17,256 bases of DNA, taken from NCBI GenBank assembly GCA_001805125.1, contig MHEF01000029.1, positions 30,276 through 47,531 of the forward strand, written 5' to 3'. The DNA comes from Nitrospirae bacterium RBG_13_39_12 (GTDB taxonomy: Bacteria > Nitrospirota > Thermodesulfovibrionia > Thermodesulfovibrionales > SM23-35). The notes under the pieces were generated by a model, which saw only the letters and a program-made list of their open reading frames with translations, had not been told where the DNA came from and searched no databases. Positions 15,521-17,256 of this stretch are shown in pieces (within the stretch, counting starts at the first letter, position 1; each line of letters begins with the position of its first letter). The position numbers and the translations under genes were made by a program.

Positions 15521-16780
15521 TCATAGTTCATTAACTGGAACTACACGACGATAATATTTGCCGTCATCGACGCCCCGTATCAAGAGTTTTTCTCCATCAT
15601 GGCTGAAAACCGGATCCCACAGTGTATCATACCCTCGCTTGCCAATCTTCCCGTTAACGACAATGTAATACTTTCGATTTCTTTCAGCCTTGGCAGTAAT
15701 TAAATCGCTACCCGGGCTGAAAATCGGATCCCAGACATTATCAAAACTTTCACCCCATGGAGCACCGTCTACAGCAACAGTCCATCTTTTATTATCTTTC
15801 ACCACTGCTGCAACTCGTTTGCCATTCGGACTAAAAACCGGCGTGAGAACTAAATCGCTGAAAGTAGTCTTCCAAGGAGTACCATCAACAGCAATTGTCC
15901 ATACGTTAAATTGAGGGGCGACAACTGCAGCAATCTTTTGACCGTCGGGGCTAAACCTTTGACGCCATGCATTAAAGAAAAACCCCCAGATCGGCTTTCC
16001 GTTCATTGCCAAGGTGGTACCTTTCGGTGTCCTAATCGGAGCAACCACATCATTGCTGTTAGGTTTAAAAATCGGTTCCCACACTAAACCGAATGGCCCT
16101 CCTTCCCATGTCTTTCCATCTACTGCAATATTATATTGAGCAAAGCCTGTCCTTACAGATGCAGCTACATGATTGCTATCAGGGCTGAAAACAGGGCCCC
16201 AGATACTCCAAAACGTATTTCCCCACGGGGTTCCATCTACTACGACAGTCCAGACACCTTGTTGATAAGTAAAAATATCCAGCGTCTTAAGGGGCTTTAC
16301 CTGGACACAGGATGCAACACTTTTCCCGTTTGGGCTCATAATAAGAAATCGTGCATCTGGATACATATTTTCCCACGCCTGTTTATTAAAGCAAATCGAA
16401 AGAAATGGCTCCGTTTTTATGCCAACAGCAATACCCTTTCCATCCGGGGTTAACGTTAGATTGAATAAATAATCGTACGTTTCCTCCCACTTCTCGTGGT
16501 CAACAGCTAAAGACCATACATAGTTTTGATATACGAGTGAGATAAGCTGATTATCAGAAGTAAATTTAAGCGAGTATACCCGCTCAAAAATCTCTTCCCA
16601 GGCCTCTCCATTCACACAGGTAGTAAATTTTCCATACTCTGGCTGGACTACAGCAGCTATTTTCTCTCCATCAGCGGAGGGGGTTAATTCACGTACATCA
16701 ATAAATTTCTTTTTCCAGTCACTTATATCCGCTATTAATTTTTCTTTTGTATCCCAGTCCCAGTTTGCTGATTCTTTCAT
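15521..16780 (-). CDS. tmcD: TmcD-like Trp-rich beta-propeller repeat protein
   Basis: The 419-residue protein is built almost entirely of repeats of about 36-50 residues: S-P-D-G-x-x-(I/V)-A-A-x-V, a strand ending W-x-(V/I)-A-V-D-G-x-P-W, then a hydrophobic turn to P-(V/I)-F. I count nine full copies plus a partial tenth, starting near residue 34. This is a WD40/PD40 (TolB-like) propeller pattern. There is no signal peptide or membrane helix, so it should stay in the cytoplasm. The Tmc complex of Desulfovibrio contains a Trp-rich subunit, TmcD, of unknown role; sequence character and position at the head of an Hmc/Tmc operon fit it. It may be a scaffold for the cytoplasmic iron-sulfur subunit or a sensor. 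An AAGGGA site precedes the ATG, and the next gene starts 15 bases after its stop. Confidence 0.8.
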   Translation of the reverse strand: MKESANWDWDTKEKLIADISDWKKKFIDVRELTPSADGEKIAAVVQPEYGKFTTCVNGEAWEEIFERVYSLKFTSDNQLISLVYQNYVWSLAVDHEKWEETYDYLFNLTLTPDGKGIAVGIKTEPFLSICFNKQAWENMYPDARFLIMSPNGKSVASCVQVKPLKTLDIFTYQQGVWTVVVDGTPWGNTFWSIWGPVFSPDSNHVAASVRTGFAQYNIAVDGKTWEGGPFGLVWEPIFKPNSNDVVAPIRTPKGTTLAMNGKPIWGFFFNAWRQRFSPDGQKIAAVVAPQFNVWTIAVDGTPWKTTFSDLVLTPVFSPNGKRVAAVVKDNKRWTVAVDGAPWGESFDNVWDPIFSPGSDLITAKAERNRKYYIVVNGKIGKRGYDTLWDPVFSHDGEKLLIRGVDDGKYYRRVVPVNEL

Positions 16781-17187
16781 AGTCTTTCCCTTGTCATTTT
16801 CACAATTTTAAGAATTATTTTAGAAAAAATACAAATTAGCAAAATGATAAAATCAATACCTGAATAAATTTTCTTTAAAAACCTGACTTAAACTTCTTAA
16901 AAATTTTATTACTTATACTACTGGTTAGCAAAATTATCATAGTCGCTTTAAAAAAGTCAATAACTTTTTTAAAAAAATTGCACCTAAATTTTCTGTTTTA
17001 CATTTTCTAAACCTAGAAATTGAAGATTCATTGCGTTCTTGTTACAGGGAATCTTATATTAAGTAATCTTTTATCATTATTACATTCGCTCGCTAACACA
17101 TTGACCAGGCCACAGGGAATACTTTCGCTATCCACTTAAGAATATTTAAGAATAATTTTCGGTTTAAAGATGAGCGAACGGGGAGAT
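16781..17187. other. AT-rich upstream region of the redox operon
   Basis: No gene is visible. Candidate regulatory items are weak. A minus-strand TTGATT followed after 17 bases by TGTATT could be the operon promoter. The decamer TTAGCAAAAT occurs twice in direct orientation (16836-16845 and 16925-16934). An 11-bp A/T hairpin with one G-C pair lies at 16947-16973. Base composition is far more AT-rich than the flanking genes. Confidence 0.4.
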
Positions 17188-17256
17188 AGGTAACAGATTG
17201 TTCTGGGCACATGGGTAACACTTTTGTATGATTCATAGGCACGAAGGAGGTGTCTA
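17188..17256 (+). other. 5' region of a gene beyond the window, possibly an insertion-sequence end
   Basis: A very strong AAGGAGGT (17244-17251) sits at the edge, so a plus-strand gene must begin within about ten bases outside the window. Before it, GGTAACA occurs twice exactly 25 bases apart (17189-17195 and 17214-17220). Short spaced direct repeats of this kind are seen at the ends of some insertion sequences, where they bind transposase. The mobile-element reading is inference. Confidence 0.35.

Overview
The window looks like chromosome from an anaerobic, AT-rich, Gram-negative-type bacterium with a respiratory chain of the kind found in sulfate or sulfur reducers. The main evidence is a complete Hmc/Tmc-type transmembrane redox operon with a 16-haem cytochrome c. 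The lineage (Nitrospirota/Thermodesulfovibrionia or Desulfobacterota) is inferred from gene content only.

Left part (1-2140). A truncated GH3/NagZ-like gene runs off the left edge on the minus strand. An orphan C-terminal scrap of a GGDEF domain follows on the plus strand, then galE on the minus strand. An initiator tRNA-fMet on the minus strand has a recognisable promoter and terminator. The roughly 475 bases between galE and the tRNA terminator hold no gene I can support.

Central plus-strand block (2274-7653). cdaA (c-di-AMP synthase), a YbbR/CdaR partner and glmM overlap by four bases each and form one operon for cyclic-di-AMP signalling and cell-wall precursor synthesis. A full-length comEC/rec2 DNA-uptake gene follows after a 263-base gap. 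A palindromic intergenic repeat with perfect 14-base arms lies behind it.

Fur block (8034-8963, minus strand). A CGGC-domain protein and a Fur-family repressor form a two-gene unit. It has a good promoter and a perfect 9-1-9 Fur-box palindrome between promoter and ribosome binding site, so it is probably an autoregulated metal- or peroxide-responsive unit.

Redox operon (16780 down to 9314, minus strand). The order is a TmcD-like Trp-rich beta-propeller protein, an HmcE/TmcC-type cytochrome b, an HmcF/TmcB/HdrD-type iron-sulfur protein, a 16-haem HmcA-type cytochrome, a 36-residue HmcD-like membrane peptide, an HmcB-type periplasmic ferredoxin with Tat signal, and an HmcC/NrfD-type membrane subunit. 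A strong hairpin terminator follows. Together they should link a periplasmic haem pool, through membrane quinone or haem b, to a cytoplasmic CCG-domain disulfide/thiol reaction.

The main discovery is that the HmcF-like gene is one reading frame interrupted by a single in-frame UGA at 13938-13940. The UGA lies exactly where related proteins carry a conserved Cys (E-C-G-H). An 8-bp hairpin with a GUU loop starts 15 bases downstream, which fits a bacterial SECIS element. I read the gene as a 461-residue selenoprotein, not as two genes or a pseudogene. The right edge carries a strong Shine-Dalgarno sequence for a gene just outside the window, possibly at the end of an insertion sequence.
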